Source: Clostridium kluyveri DSM 555
GTDB lineage: Bacteria; Bacillota; Clostridia; Clostridiales; Clostridiaceae
Reading direction: 5' to 3'
Assembly: GCF_000016505.1 (NCBI RefSeq)
Contig: NC_009466.1
Coordinates: forward strand, 1 to 59,182
DNA length: 59,182 nucleotides
In this document: piece by piece, positions 31,674-41,900 of the stretch
Layout of the letters: each line of letters starts with the position of its first letter
Position numbering within the stretch: position 1 is the first letter of the stretch
Program-made: the position numbers and the translations under genes
The notes under the pieces: model-generated
Seen by the model: the letters and a program-made list of their open reading frames with translations, nothing else
The model's database searches: none
What the model was told of the DNA's origin: nothing

Positions 31674-32594
31674 TTAGTTATTCAAAAATATATTCCATGT
31701 CTCCGGCCTTAAGACTCCATCTGTCGGTCTTTCCCAATTCTTCTGGAGTTCAGTTACGGCCTGAAAAGTTGGTTCGTCATACAGCATTTGAGTGTAGGAA
31801 TTTTCCTTTAAATATTCATATTGTTCTAGCTTCTGTTGAATCCATAGGACCACGTGGGACTTATGACCCTTAATAATGATATCTTGAATCCCTTTTAATG
31901 CTGCAAGTGTATTTTTACCTGCTACTCCATCTATAACTAACCCTGCATTATAATCAATGTTCAAGTTATATTGAAGTGCTTTAATTTGTTCTACAAGTGG
32001 GTTTGGTTTTACTGGTTCGCCTGTAGCAATGCTATTATAAAATGATTCTGTCATATAGTTTAAATCAAGGTATCCACTTATTCCTGGTATCTGCCCTTTT
32101 TCTGTATACTGCCACATAGCATAATCAGGCCATAATACAGTACTTGGACTGCTTACTCCATAATGGGCTACCCATAGAGGATACTTTGTTATTCTAGAAT
32201 TTAAATATGCTTTTATATAACTTGGATTACAATAAATAAGCGCAGGTGCTATAGTAGCCACTATTTCTAAGAAAGCCAGACACGCATCTGTCATATCACC
32301 AGAACATTGTTGTTCAAAATCTAATACTACAAAATCAGGACTAGCACCTGCAGCAATCTGTTTAAAAAAGTTTGCCTCCTGAATAGCCTTTGCTATGGTT
32401 GTAAATCTGGCAAAATGATAAGCCCCGGTTATAAATCCCAGGGCTTTAGCTTTAGCAATATTGGCATTATAAAATTTATCTATAAAGGTACTTCCCTCTG
32501 TGGCCTTGGCTATTAAAAAGTTGTGGCCAGCATTTTTAATTTTGTTTATATCTATAGAACCATTTAAATTACTTATATCTACTCCTTTAATCAT
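31674..32594 (-). CDS. GH25 endolysin (lysozyme) with peptidoglycan-binding repeats
   Basis: A 306-residue lysozyme. GH25 domain about 1-190: GVDISNLNG (D6), DFVVLDFEQQ (D92, E94), then PLWVAHYG and MWQYTEKGQIPGISGYLDLN. The C-terminus (about 200-306) has two peptidoglycan_binding_1-like repeats (GLVIDGVAGKNTLAAL, RPTDGVLRPETWN). It cleaves the glycan backbone at lysis. AGGAGG precedes ATG; no signal peptide, so holin-dependent. Confidence 0.92.
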   Translation of the reverse strand: MIKGVDISNLNGSIDINKIKNAGHNFLIAKATEGSTFIDKFYNANIAKAKALGFITGAYHFARFTTIAKAIQEANFFKQIAAGASPDFVVLDFEQQCSGDMTDACLAFLEIVATIAPALIYCNPSYIKAYLNSRITKYPLWVAHYGVSSPSTVLWPDYAMWQYTEKGQIPGISGYLDLNYMTESFYNSIATGEPVKPNPLVEQIKALQYNLNIDYNAGLVIDGVAGKNTLAALKGIQDIIIKGHKSHVVLWIQQKLEQYEYLKENSYTQMLYDEPTFQAVTELQKNWERPTDGVLRPETWNIFLNN

Positions 32595-32606
32595 ACGATT
32601 TTCCTC

Positions 32607-32999
32607 CTATTTATTTTTTAATTGTTCTAAAGCTTCTACTATTTTTTTCGGGAGTGGAAGTCCACTCTTCCCGCAATTTTCAAAGATAGAGATTCCTTCG
32701 TTTGCAATGTAATAGTAGCAAACCACTGTTCTAAATATCCATGTACCCTCATTTAAGAGCCTGTCAAGTAAAGTACCTACAGCTAGAACCACAAAAATTT
32801 CAGATTTTCTTAATATACCTTTAAAGCCTGTTTGAGAATTTACCTTGCCTGTTATATAGGCACTAAATACTCCGGTACCATAATCTAAAACCATAAAAGC
32901 AGCTAACACATATAGGCAAATGTCCCAACCTCCAAAAATAAACGTCATAATTCCCCCAAAGGTACTTATAGATAGGTTAAAAACTCTTTGATGATCCAC
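32607..32999 (-). CDS. TcdE/phi-type toxin-secretion holin (holin_4 family)
   Basis: A 130-residue protein with three hydrophobic segments (FGGIMTFIFGGWDICLYVLA, MVLDYGTGVFSAYITGKV, KSEIFVVLAVGTLLDRLL) and the family hallmark DYGTGxxxAxxxGKxNSxxGxxGxxRK. Holins of this family release endolysin and, in Clostridioides, toxin. GTG start with AGGAGG. Two different holins flank the endolysin. Confidence 0.88.
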   Translation of the reverse strand: MDHQRVFNLSISTFGGIMTFIFGGWDICLYVLAAFMVLDYGTGVFSAYITGKVNSQTGFKGILRKSEIFVVLAVGTLLDRLLNEGTWIFRTVVCYYYIANEGISIFENCGKSGLPLPKKIVEALEQLKNK

Positions 33000-33061
33000 T
33001 TTAAACCTCCTATCTAGTTATTTTTAAGCATTAAAAAAAGCCTTAGACCTTCTAAAACTCC

Positions 33062-33181
33062 TTATATTCTCTTTATTGGTTCAGCATCATCATTCATTTG
33101 GGTTGCTTCTCCAGTTCCCCAGTTCGCTGTAACTTTAACTTCAATTACTCCTGTTTCAATTATATTCGTTTTCCCTTCCAC
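33062..33181 (-). CDS. Small XkdX-position protein
   Basis: A 39-residue ORF starting with GTG after GAGGTGAGGAT (VEGKTNIIETGVIEVKVTAN, ends EPIKRI). Beta-rich. It sits where small tail-associated proteins such as XkdX lie between fibre genes and holin. Function unknown. Confidence 0.5.
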   Translation of the reverse strand: MEGKTNIIETGVIEVKVTANWGTGEATQMNDDAEPIKRI

Positions 33182-33213
33182 ATCCTCACCTCATTTATTA
33201 ATATTTCAAGACA

Positions 33214-33240
33214 AAATAAAAAAGCTATCTCTAGCCCTAT
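33214..33240 (-). terminator. Weak internal terminator
   Basis: GGCTA-GAGA-TAGCT on the minus strand followed by TTTTTATTTTG. Short 5-bp stem, so weak, but the tail matches other late internal terminators. Confidence 0.35.
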
Positions 33241-33253
33241 TTTGCCTTGTGTT

Positions 33254-33712
33254 TTATTTCCCTAAAATTAAATCCTTGTAATTTTTCAATAACCCTTCCG
33301 GTTCTTTCTCTCCAAAAAACTTATACCTTAAATAATCATCAATATATATGTTAAATGGAACCAGTAAAAACCATATTACAGCATAGGGAATACATATCTG
33401 TCCCAAAATATTTCCCCAGATATTAGAATAATCCCATATTTCAATCTGGAGCCATATGTTTAAAATAGCCCCTGAAACAAATTCTAATATCAAGATTATT
33501 AAAGTACCTATAATACACTGCTGCCACATCTTTCTATTATAAAATGTTGGCTGCTCATTAAGCTTTCCAATAAAGAAAGCTGCTATTCCTCCCACTACCA
33601 GCATAGATATATGTGTCCATCCACGCCATAGGCCTTCTAAAACCATATAAATACTGCCCATTATAAATATTAGAATTAAATTCTTTTTTAAGTTGGAATA
33701 ACTGTATCCCAT
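33254..33712 (-). CDS. CmpB-type (putative ABC permease-like) membrane protein
   Basis: A 152-residue polytopic membrane protein with four hydrophobic helices (LILIFIMGSIYMVLEGLWRG, SMLVVGGIAAFFIGKLNE, CIIGTLIILILEFVSGAILN, ICIPYAVIWFLLVPFNIYID). The pattern WRGWTHISMxxVGG ... ExxSGxxLN.W..xxWDYS resembles the CmpB-like putative permease family that appears in clostridial phages. Its role in a tail/lysis cluster is unknown, perhaps adsorption or envelope modification. Overlaps the upstream gene by 25 bp. Confidence 0.7.
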   Translation of the reverse strand: MGYSYSNLKKNLILIFIMGSIYMVLEGLWRGWTHISMLVVGGIAAFFIGKLNEQPTFYNRKMWQQCIIGTLIILILEFVSGAILNIWLQIEIWDYSNIWGNILGQICIPYAVIWFLLVPFNIYIDDYLRYKFFGEKEPEGLLKNYKDLILGK

Positions 33713-34176
33713 GTTATGGCCTGTACCTCCTCTGTAGTTGCAAGAGTTTCTACATATGCTTGCAGTTGCTTATTTCTTATTAATTGCTGTTCCTTAAATA
33801 TTTTAAAATCCCTTGCAAGTTGTAAACATTCTTCTGGCTGCCACTCAACAAATTCCTCACCTCTTGCGTGGTAGTAGAAGGTATCATTTTCACAACCTGG
33901 TACTCCAGACACTTTAGATACTGCACTTAGGGCATTTCCTGTTATGTTGGATTGATCTTCCAAAGTGCTGTCATAAATCTTATTCGTATTTTGGTATGCA
34001 GTGGAGTTGAAGCCTCCTGTTATTGCATTTTGACAGGATTGGCTTAATTCAGTAAGTTTTTGCTGTTTTAGATTACCAAAATCATTTTGCCTTTGTCGTT
34101 CTATAGCTTGTTTTTCTTCTTCTGTAAAATCTGATTCTTGGACACCTTGACTTGTAACAACTAATTTATCTGCCAA
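33688..34176 (-). CDS. DUF4376-like tail accessory protein
   Basis: A 162-residue protein. QKLTELSQSCQNAITGGFNS, then YDSTLEDQSNITG and a C-terminal helical part fit the DUF4376 domain found after phage tail fibre genes, possibly a fibre chaperone. TTG start with GGGGGTG upstream. Abuts the fibre gene. Confidence 0.62.
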   Translation of the reverse strand: MADKLVVTSQGVQESDFTEEEKQAIERQRQNDFGNLKQQKLTELSQSCQNAITGGFNSTAYQNTNKIYDSTLEDQSNITGNALSAVSKVSGVPGCENDTFYYHARGEEFVEWQPEECLQLARDFKIFKEQQLIRNKQLQAYVETLATTEEVQAITWDTVIPT

Positions 34177-36927
34177 TTACTTCACCCCCATAATTTTAAA
34201 TGTTGAACCTGTCGCAATTAATCCATCAGTTGCAGGTTTTAAAGTTATTTTTGTTATTTGTGATGTTTTATTCCAATTGGCTATTTGTAATCTTATTTCA
34301 TTAAAGTACGTTGAACCACTTTTAGTAGATGAAGATTTTATTAAATTGGGCAAGTTACTAATAGTTGTTTCAAACAAAAAAGTTTGAGTATCCGATGGAG
34401 CAACCATCACTGATGGCAATAAAATAGATGTATTAGTTGATTGTGATTGTGTATTTGGTGTTTTAAAAAGTACAAAAGGATAAGAAGAAGTTGTATCATC
34501 ATTGAATATCATGCTTAAATTTTGACCTTGAGTTGTACTTTTAGCAATTCCAATTAATCTTAAACATTTATAGTTTTCCAATCCTAAATTCATAAAATCG
34601 ATTTGTGCAGTATTGCTTGTTAAAGTTATATCTGCAATCTTTTCCCAAGCACCATCACCATTATATCCCTTCCCTTCCCAAGTTACACTAACATCTGAAA
34701 CTGTAGGACTTGAATCTTCTACACTATTTCTACTTAATGTCCATCTTAAAGTTAAACTTGGATATTGAATTACATCTATATCTGATAAATCTTGAAGTGA
34801 TTGAATGTTAGATTTTACAATCACTTCATCTTCAATAGAACATGTTAATGTATATGAAAAACTCCAACTTGTTCCTCCATCAGATGAATACCCTCCACCA
34901 CTAGATACATTTTCTGTACTTAAATAGTAAGTATTACCAGAATCTCCGCTTGTAGTTTTAAAAAGAATATAATAAGTTTGACCATTTACTAAATTTACAT
35001 TTGTTTCTATATTTACATATGATTCGGTTGTTGGAATTTGTGAATATGGTATTGTTGTATTTCCTAAAGAAGTTCCTGGTTTACCTGAATTATCATTATA
35101 AACATGGACTTGTAGATCAGAAAGTATTGTTCCAACCCTTTTTAATTTCACAGCTATAGCTTGTTTAGAAGAATTTTTATTAGGTATAAATTTTTGTGCA
35201 AACCACTGGGTTGTTCCGTATACCATACCAGCAGTACCAGAGGTTCCAGCAGTATGATTATATAAAAAACTTTTATTTATCACATCACACACAACACTTG
35301 TATTAGCAGGGGTATTTTGTGTCCATTTTATATTGCCCCATTTTTTAATATCTGAAGGTGTTACTGTTTTTGTTGCGGTGCCAGAGAGAATATGATAGTT
35401 AGTATAATTAATAGCAAAATATAAATCTGCTCCTGTAATAGAAGTTAACGTGCCAGACCAATTACCTGTAGAATCTGTTTGTAACACATATGCAGAAGCT
35501 ATAGCATCATTTGTAGTATGGCCAAATACATAGTAGTCAACTGTCCCATCACTTATTGTATCTGCATAAAGTCTTAATTGCAAAACATGTCCCCTTGTAA
35601 CTATAATTGGAGTTTCAAATGTGAATCTAATCATCGTTGATGTAGAGGCTGTACTCACTGTAATATTTGAAGGCACTACAGAAGCGCTTCCTAAAATGGC
35701 TTTGCTTGTATCATCATAAACAGTTAATGTCACATTTTTCGTAGGGGAACCATGTTTAGCCAAACTAATATCAACATAATTTATTTCGTCTATATTTGCA
35801 GTATAGGTTGAATCTAATCTCTCACCATATTGATACCCACTATTTGTAGGATAATTGTTTACAGTCGCGGTTGGTAATGGGGTTGTTACAATAAAACCTG
35901 ATAAAAATGCTGTACCGTTATTCAATTTACAATAACTTAATTCGGCATCCTCCAACCCAAATTCAGCCTGATACCTTCCATAATCCAACGGTTTTCGTAC
36001 TGATATAACACCATTACTATCTATTTTTACACTATCATTATCTACTTTTACATGTCCTAAAATATTTCCTGTCGCAGCTCTCATGTCATGTGCATTATAT
36101 TCCTCTTCCAAACTAGCTATATCATCTGCATTTCCCTTTACAGTTTCAGTAGTCCTTCCTTCCCCTGCAAGGTTGTTTATCATATTTAACAAATTTCCAG
36201 CTGTATCCCCATCTAAAACATTTTGCACAGCAGAAAACCAGCTATCCCAATCCTGTTGGAAATCTGCTTCCATATTATCTATTTCTGTTTGAGATGCGGA
36301 AGTTATATTGTTATACCAGGTATTAAAATCTGTTTGTTTTTGCGCTGTCCAGCTTAACATATCAGCATCATATTGAGCCTTCTTTTGTGTTAGCCAAGAC
36401 AAATACTGATTAAAAAGTGTTGTAGTATCTACCTGCTCCACAGTCCCATGAACTATTCCGCATAAACTGGTGTTAAGTCTTAAATCCGTTATATTAGCTT
36501 GGGTAATCTGGGTAGCTCCTGCTGCAATATAAATATCTGCAATTCCAATCTCGTAACCGTCAGCATCTCTCTGTAATACTGGTGCTACTGGAGAACTTGC
36601 AAAAGCACCTTTCTTTACCTTAGCATTTATTGCCCTGCCTACCGTATCCATTCTAAGTACTATTCTATCTATCCTATTTAGAACACCGTCTGCTACGTCT
36701 ATGGGTAAAATCAAATCATTGTCATTTATATACAGGGCTCCATTGATCCATCCATTTCCTACTTTAAGTGTTACTGTCATATCCCCGTTTTCGCCTATAA
36801 CCTGTAAATTAGTGCTTGGATTAGGGAATACCCCATTACCTATAAAGGTTGCAAAGTATTCTCTAAAATCTTCAGCTTTGTATTTTCTATCTCCATTTAT
36901 ACTGTTGAAGCAAAACGATTTTTCCAT
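34177..36927 (-). CDS. Tail fibre / baseplate receptor-binding protein
   Basis: A 916-residue protein. The N-terminal 160 residues (FCFNSINGDRKYKAEDFREY, NGVFPNPSTNLQVI, NGWINGALYINDND) are the conserved baseplate-attachment part seen in Firmicutes siphophages. A helical stretch about 165-240 may trimerise. The rest is beta-rich, Thr/Ser-rich sandwich repeats (QWFAQKFIPNKNSSKQAIAV, LQVHVYNDNSGKPGTSLG) like choice-of-anchor or carbohydrate-binding domains, so it probably binds the cell wall. Confidence 0.8.
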   Translation of the reverse strand: MEKSFCFNSINGDRKYKAEDFREYFATFIGNGVFPNPSTNLQVIGENGDMTVTLKVGNGWINGALYINDNDLILPIDVADGVLNRIDRIVLRMDTVGRAINAKVKKGAFASSPVAPVLQRDADGYEIGIADIYIAAGATQITQANITDLRLNTSLCGIVHGTVEQVDTTTLFNQYLSWLTQKKAQYDADMLSWTAQKQTDFNTWYNNITSASQTEIDNMEADFQQDWDSWFSAVQNVLDGDTAGNLLNMINNLAGEGRTTETVKGNADDIASLEEEYNAHDMRAATGNILGHVKVDNDSVKIDSNGVISVRKPLDYGRYQAEFGLEDAELSYCKLNNGTAFLSGFIVTTPLPTATVNNYPTNSGYQYGERLDSTYTANIDEINYVDISLAKHGSPTKNVTLTVYDDTSKAILGSASVVPSNITVSTASTSTMIRFTFETPIIVTRGHVLQLRLYADTISDGTVDYYVFGHTTNDAIASAYVLQTDSTGNWSGTLTSITGADLYFAINYTNYHILSGTATKTVTPSDIKKWGNIKWTQNTPANTSVVCDVINKSFLYNHTAGTSGTAGMVYGTTQWFAQKFIPNKNSSKQAIAVKLKRVGTILSDLQVHVYNDNSGKPGTSLGNTTIPYSQIPTTESYVNIETNVNLVNGQTYYILFKTTSGDSGNTYYLSTENVSSGGGYSSDGGTSWSFSYTLTCSIEDEVIVKSNIQSLQDLSDIDVIQYPSLTLRWTLSRNSVEDSSPTVSDVSVTWEGKGYNGDGAWEKIADITLTSNTAQIDFMNLGLENYKCLRLIGIAKSTTQGQNLSMIFNDDTTSSYPFVLFKTPNTQSQSTNTSILLPSVMVAPSDTQTFLFETTISNLPNLIKSSSTKSGSTYFNEIRLQIANWNKTSQITKITLKPATDGLIATGSTFKIMGVK

Positions 36928-36928
36928 A

Positions 36929-38026
36929 TTATCTCACCACCTTTTTTGAATTTCTCTTGAATACTGTGAGAAGGCTAGGAATATTAGTTCCAAAAGTAGC
37001 TTGTAATTTAAAACCCGATACCTCATATATTTCTTTAACTTCAATAATTTGACAGTTTATTGTTACTGCCCACTTTCTAGATTGTGCTGTGACTGTATCC
37101 CCCAAATCATAATCCTGTTCATAAATGAATGTATTGTCAGGAATAATTTCAAATTCAAATGTTTTTATTTCTTTAAGTTCATTAAGCTTTTGCTGTGCCA
37201 TTGAGGTAAGCTCTGCGACATCTTCAGCCTGGCTGCAATCTAGGAAAGTTTCCATCCTCTCCACTCCGGTTGAACTTCCCATCTGTTGTATAAGTCTGTC
37301 CGCATCATCTCCATGCCCTCCAGCGTACCCGACATTGGCGGTATTGATTAAACTCTGAATTAAATGGGGATTCGTTATATTATCAAAGTCTGTGCTAAAA
37401 ATAACAGGGGGCAGAGTATCCTGATCTACTGTTAGATCCCTACCTTCCACTACATCAAAAATCCATTTATTATTATATATGTCGAGTACAACATCCCAAC
37501 CCATAGATGCGTATTCACCTATTTCAGCCAATTTATCAGAAAGTACTTCAAACCTACTTCTCCACTTGTCTTGTTTACCTCTCTGTTGGTCTGGAGCTAT
37601 AGCAGCCTGTAGTATCTTTCTATCTGCATCCGTAGGGTTTATCACATGGTTGTTTACAAAAGCTTTTAAAATGGTTTCTATACTTCCCGTCTGGCTGTCA
37701 TATCCATTGCCGTTTACAGGTGGAACTATAAGCCTCCTAGACATAATGCCTTTTAAGGTGGGACCCTTTATAATAAGTTCATCAACTCCATTATCATCAA
37801 CAGAGTTTTCTCGGTGCATTATAATTCCAACTTTATTAAGGCTGCTTCCTAGAATGATTAAATTGTTTTTAACCAAGGTATCTGTATTGGCCTTATCCAT
37901 ATTTATATGCAGTTCAAACTCTCCCACCTTATAAAACCTACGGATAAACTGTAAACTTTCATAATCATCTATCTCACCGAGTAGGTTAAAATCCTTATCT
38001 ATAATTCTCATAGGTACTTTTTTCAA
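36929..38026 (-). CDS. Tail-tip protein (Gp37-like, Tal N-terminal type)
   Basis: A 365-residue protein of the siphovirus ReqiPepy6 Gp37-like family: RIIDKDFNLLGEIDDYESLQ, FYKVGEFELHI, VGIIMHRE, GYDSQTGSIETILKAFV. These form the tail tip hub below Dit. It lacks an obvious peptidase. TTG start with GGGGGTG. Lies between Dit and the fibre gene. Confidence 0.82.
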   Translation of the reverse strand: MKKVPMRIIDKDFNLLGEIDDYESLQFIRRFYKVGEFELHINMDKANTDTLVKNNLIILGSSLNKVGIIMHRENSVDDNGVDELIIKGPTLKGIMSRRLIVPPVNGNGYDSQTGSIETILKAFVNNHVINPTDADRKILQAAIAPDQQRGKQDKWRSRFEVLSDKLAEIGEYASMGWDVVLDIYNNKWIFDVVEGRDLTVDQDTLPPVIFSTDFDNITNPHLIQSLINTANVGYAGGHGDDADRLIQQMGSSTGVERMETFLDCSQAEDVAELTSMAQQKLNELKEIKTFEFEIIPDNTFIYEQDYDLGDTVTAQSRKWAVTINCQIIEVKEIYEVSGFKLQATFGTNIPSLLTVFKRNSKKVVR

Positions 38027-38029
38027 TTC

Positions 38030-38902
38030 TTACACCCCCACATATTTTGGGGTATAATAAATCCCCACTTCCAAGTTATCTATGCCTTCCTCTGCATCAT
38101 AACGGAGAAGATTGTCACCTACATCAAGCTGCAAGAAAGTTGTATCCAAAGTTATATAATTAAATACATTTTGAATTACTCCATTCGTTTTAATCATTTC
38201 AACTCTTTTATTTCCAAAAGAAGTATCTATAACAAGCATATCTCCTACAGTAAGCGTCCTTTTTACTTTTATAAAGTCCTGGGTATATACATTCAAAATA
38301 CTTGGATTAACTACGGTTGCAAGGGCTTTAAATTCTACCCTTATAGGACATTCTGCATCTCCTACGTTAAGACAGTTCGCAATCAGCGTACTTACTCTAT
38401 GCCCCATTTCTATTCCTGTTTCTTCTGGAATTTCAAGTGGAAACATAAAATCTCCAACCCACTGTGCCATTTCGTTTTTTATTTCTTCTAATTCTTTCCA
38501 ATATGGTTCCGGACAGAATAACTGTATTAAGAACTGTTGTATAGTTGAAGTTCTATCTTTAAAAGTTGGGCTATCCTGAACAATACAGCCTGTGGTGTGT
38601 TCTCCTATATTGTTAGTATAAATCAGCTTTCCCTTGAATTTGGGATTGAATATACTACATAATTGTTGTTTTTTTGTATCCATATCTTCTAAGGAATTTC
38701 CGCATATATAGCCTGTAATATTTAAAGTCCTTTCTTCCAGAAGAGTTCCATGATGGCTCTTGCCATCTTGACCAGGAGCTTTTGTAGTTAATAATGTACT
38801 CTTGGTACCTCCTGTACCATCTATTTTTTCCAAAACGAAAGGGCAAGAATTACCTAATGTAATGCTCTGCCCTCTACTATTTATATATATAATCTGTTGC
38901 AT
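38030..38902 (-). CDS. Distal tail protein (Dit)
   Basis: A 290-residue siphovirus Dit-type tail component: YINSRGQSITLGNSCPFVLE, then GKSHHGTLLEERTLNITGYI, FNPKFKGKLIYTNN, and FLIQLFCPEPYWKELEE, all typical of the family. It forms the hexameric hub joining the tail tube to the tip. Follows the tape measure gene, the usual position. Confidence 0.88.
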   Translation of the reverse strand: MQQIIYINSRGQSITLGNSCPFVLEKIDGTGGTKSTLLTTKAPGQDGKSHHGTLLEERTLNITGYICGNSLEDMDTKKQQLCSIFNPKFKGKLIYTNNIGEHTTGCIVQDSPTFKDRTSTIQQFLIQLFCPEPYWKELEEIKNEMAQWVGDFMFPLEIPEETGIEMGHRVSTLIANCLNVGDAECPIRVEFKALATVVNPSILNVYTQDFIKVKRTLTVGDMLVIDTSFGNKRVEMIKTNGVIQNVFNYITLDTTFLQLDVGDNLLRYDAEEGIDNLEVGIYYTPKYVGV

Positions 38903-38915
38903 AATTCCACCTCCA

Positions 38916-41900
38916 TCATATAGAGAATGCTATCTTGGTTAGCATACTGTCAACTTGTCGATTTTGCTCACTCGGGGATAGTACTGTAGGGCTATTATAA
39001 GTAATGTTATTTACTATAGTCTGCGAACCAGAAACTTGTCTAGGGGTCCCTGGATAGGTTGGAGCTGTAACACTTACATAATCTGACACTATACTATCTT
39101 GGGCTATTTGTATTGCTTCATCCCTCGCAGCATTAATCTGTGCTGTTATGTTGCTTATCATGTCAGTAATGCCCTCTATTTTGCTTCTAAAGCCTTCAAA
39201 AAGTTTTTCGCCAAGCGTTTTTCCGGCGCTTTCATAATCAGATGAATAGCTTTTTAAAATCTCTATGATTTCTTCCTGATTACCTTCCATAACCATTTTT
39301 TCAGCCTCTGCTTCCAAGTTTGTAGCATCAAGTTTTTTAGCATAGAAATCTTTAATATCCTGGAGCTGCTTCTCCAAATCTTTTTTCTTTGCTTCATATA
39401 TAGTATCAAGACTATCAAGTTGGTTTTGCTTTTCAACTTCTAAAGCCGCCTTCTGATCTTCTATTTCCTGTTCATGCAACCTTTTATTTCTATCTGTTAT
39501 GGCTGTATCTAGCTGTTTTTGCAATTGCTGCTTATTATATTCGTTATGCTCATAATCTATAGATTCCTGTAAGCTATTGATATTGGCTAATTCTTCAGCA
39601 TCCGTTGCAGCTCTGTCTTCAGCTTCCGTCTGTGTTTCCAATGCCTTTATTTTAGCATCATATACAGAATTGATATTATCAATGGAAGTATCTTTCCAAG
39701 TATCCAAATCCTCTAGTTGAGAATTAATGGAATCCTCAAAATCCTGCTGCTGTTGAGTATACATTTCCTTGAGAGCATCTTTTACCTTCGCTGTAAAATC
39801 ATCTATACCATCACTGATATTTTGTCTTGCTTCTGTTACATTTCCAGTTATTGTAGATGTCAAATCCTTTATATCTTCTCCTAAACCCAGTGCAGCATCA
39901 GAATTTTCACCAAATATCTTCACAAGTTCAGAGTATTCTTCTTTCATAAATGAAAGTTTCTTCATATTTTCATCATAGATATTATTTTGTTTATCCAGCT
40001 CATCACTGAGACTTTTAGTATCCACATCAAGTTTTGAGATTGCATCATCAATACTATCTATAGCACTCTGGTATTCATTCGTTATAGTATCCTGCTGCAA
40101 TTTTTTAGTGCTATTTTCTATTTCAACAGTCAGACTTGCTATATCCTTCTCTAATTGAATTGCACTATCATCAGTAGAACCAACAGCGTTTACAACTTCC
40201 TTATATTCCTTTTGCATTTCAGAAAGCTTCTTATTCTGCAAATCAATAGTATCCTGCTGCTTTTCCAATTCTTCTGTAGTACTGTAAGTATCTTTGCCTA
40301 ACTTAATCATTTCAAGCTCTATTTCATTAAATGCATCTTTATATTTATCTTCTATTTTTTGTACAGGGTCTTCTTCAATATCCAAGCTCCCCATGCCGGA
40401 ATCTTTCCATTTAGAGAATATATCATCAAAACTACTTGTATCCACTCCTGCAAGCTGTGCCCCTGCAGCACCTACGGTTGATATGTTTTGCATTATATTA
40501 CCTAAGGTACTTTGTACATTTACAGCTGCTGTCTGTACTTCTGCCTGTACATTCTGCATGGCATTACCCACTATACCAGGTATCAAATCTGTCCAACTCT
40601 TAACGCCTGTGGTTAACCTTTGTCCAAGCGTAAGTCCACTATCTTCATATAAATTACCATACTGACTAAGCAAATTAATGATTGTATCCTGGCTTTTAGA
40701 TGTAATCAATTGTTCTGCCTGTGCTGCTATGGCGTCTTTATCCAACTTTTCTGCATAGTAATTATTTACATATTCTAGCAAATTACTTAACTGGTCTTTA
40801 GTAAGTTTTTCTTCCTTGGCCTTTAGGTTGGCACTTTCAATTGCAGCTTCTTTTTCGGCATTTAACTTTCTTTCAATCGATTTTACGAGGACATCATTTA
40901 ATTTGTCTATGTCAGTTACAGCCTGCTTTTTAGCGTCTATTTCCTCTTGTATCTGTTCCTTAGACATTTTTCCTATTTTCTGTATTTCATCTATTTCCTT
41001 GTCAGCCTGTTCTTTTCTGAGGGCTATTTCATCTTTTATAGTTTTCTTTTTAGCTTCATATTCGTCCTGGATGGCATATTTATCGGCACCTTTTACACCC
41101 CTTAAAGAAACATCTTCCTGCTGGCCCAAATTATACAGTTGATTATTTAAATCTTTTACCTGTGCCGCCAGGTTATCCTTTATGGCATTTACCCTTTGCG
41201 ATACCAAGTCAGCTACTTTTTTAGTTACCTCTGCGGGTTTATCACTATTTTGATTCATGGTATCGGCGAGTAACTGCATAAAATCAGATTCAGAAGTGGC
41301 TGCTTTTGCCAGACCTGTATCTAAATCTTGCGATACTGTACCTGTAAGTCCCTGGATAGCATTTTTTAAAACATCCATATTGCTTGTTATACCACTTGCA
41401 ATATTTTTAACTATATCTGCGCCTAAGGTCGTGGAACCAGAGCTAAGAGCTCCAATACTGTTTAAAAGCTCGGTCGAATCGGAATTATTTAAGACTGTTT
41501 CTCCTCCACTAAACAATCCCAGTGTTTTGTTCATTACTATTTCGAACCCATTTTCGGCCACTGGATGAACCCCTGCAGTTGCATTATCAGTTCCAGTTTC
41601 GTAACCCACGTAAGCACCGCCACTTGTAAAAAGTGGAGTGTTATATACACTTCCATACGTAGCTTTTATATATTCTATGGCTGCTGCTGCATCAGCAATA
41701 GGATTGAACATATTGTCAGGAAGTGAAGGCAACCTATAGGATTCAAATGTTGAATATAATGTTTGGAGCAATCCTGAAGCATGTTCACCATTAACACTTT
41801 GAGGGTTTACTGCCATGGGATCTCCACCAGATTCAGCCTGAACTAGCCTTTCCAGTCCAGGTAGCCAATTCATAGGAGTTCCTGTAATAGCTAGAGCTGC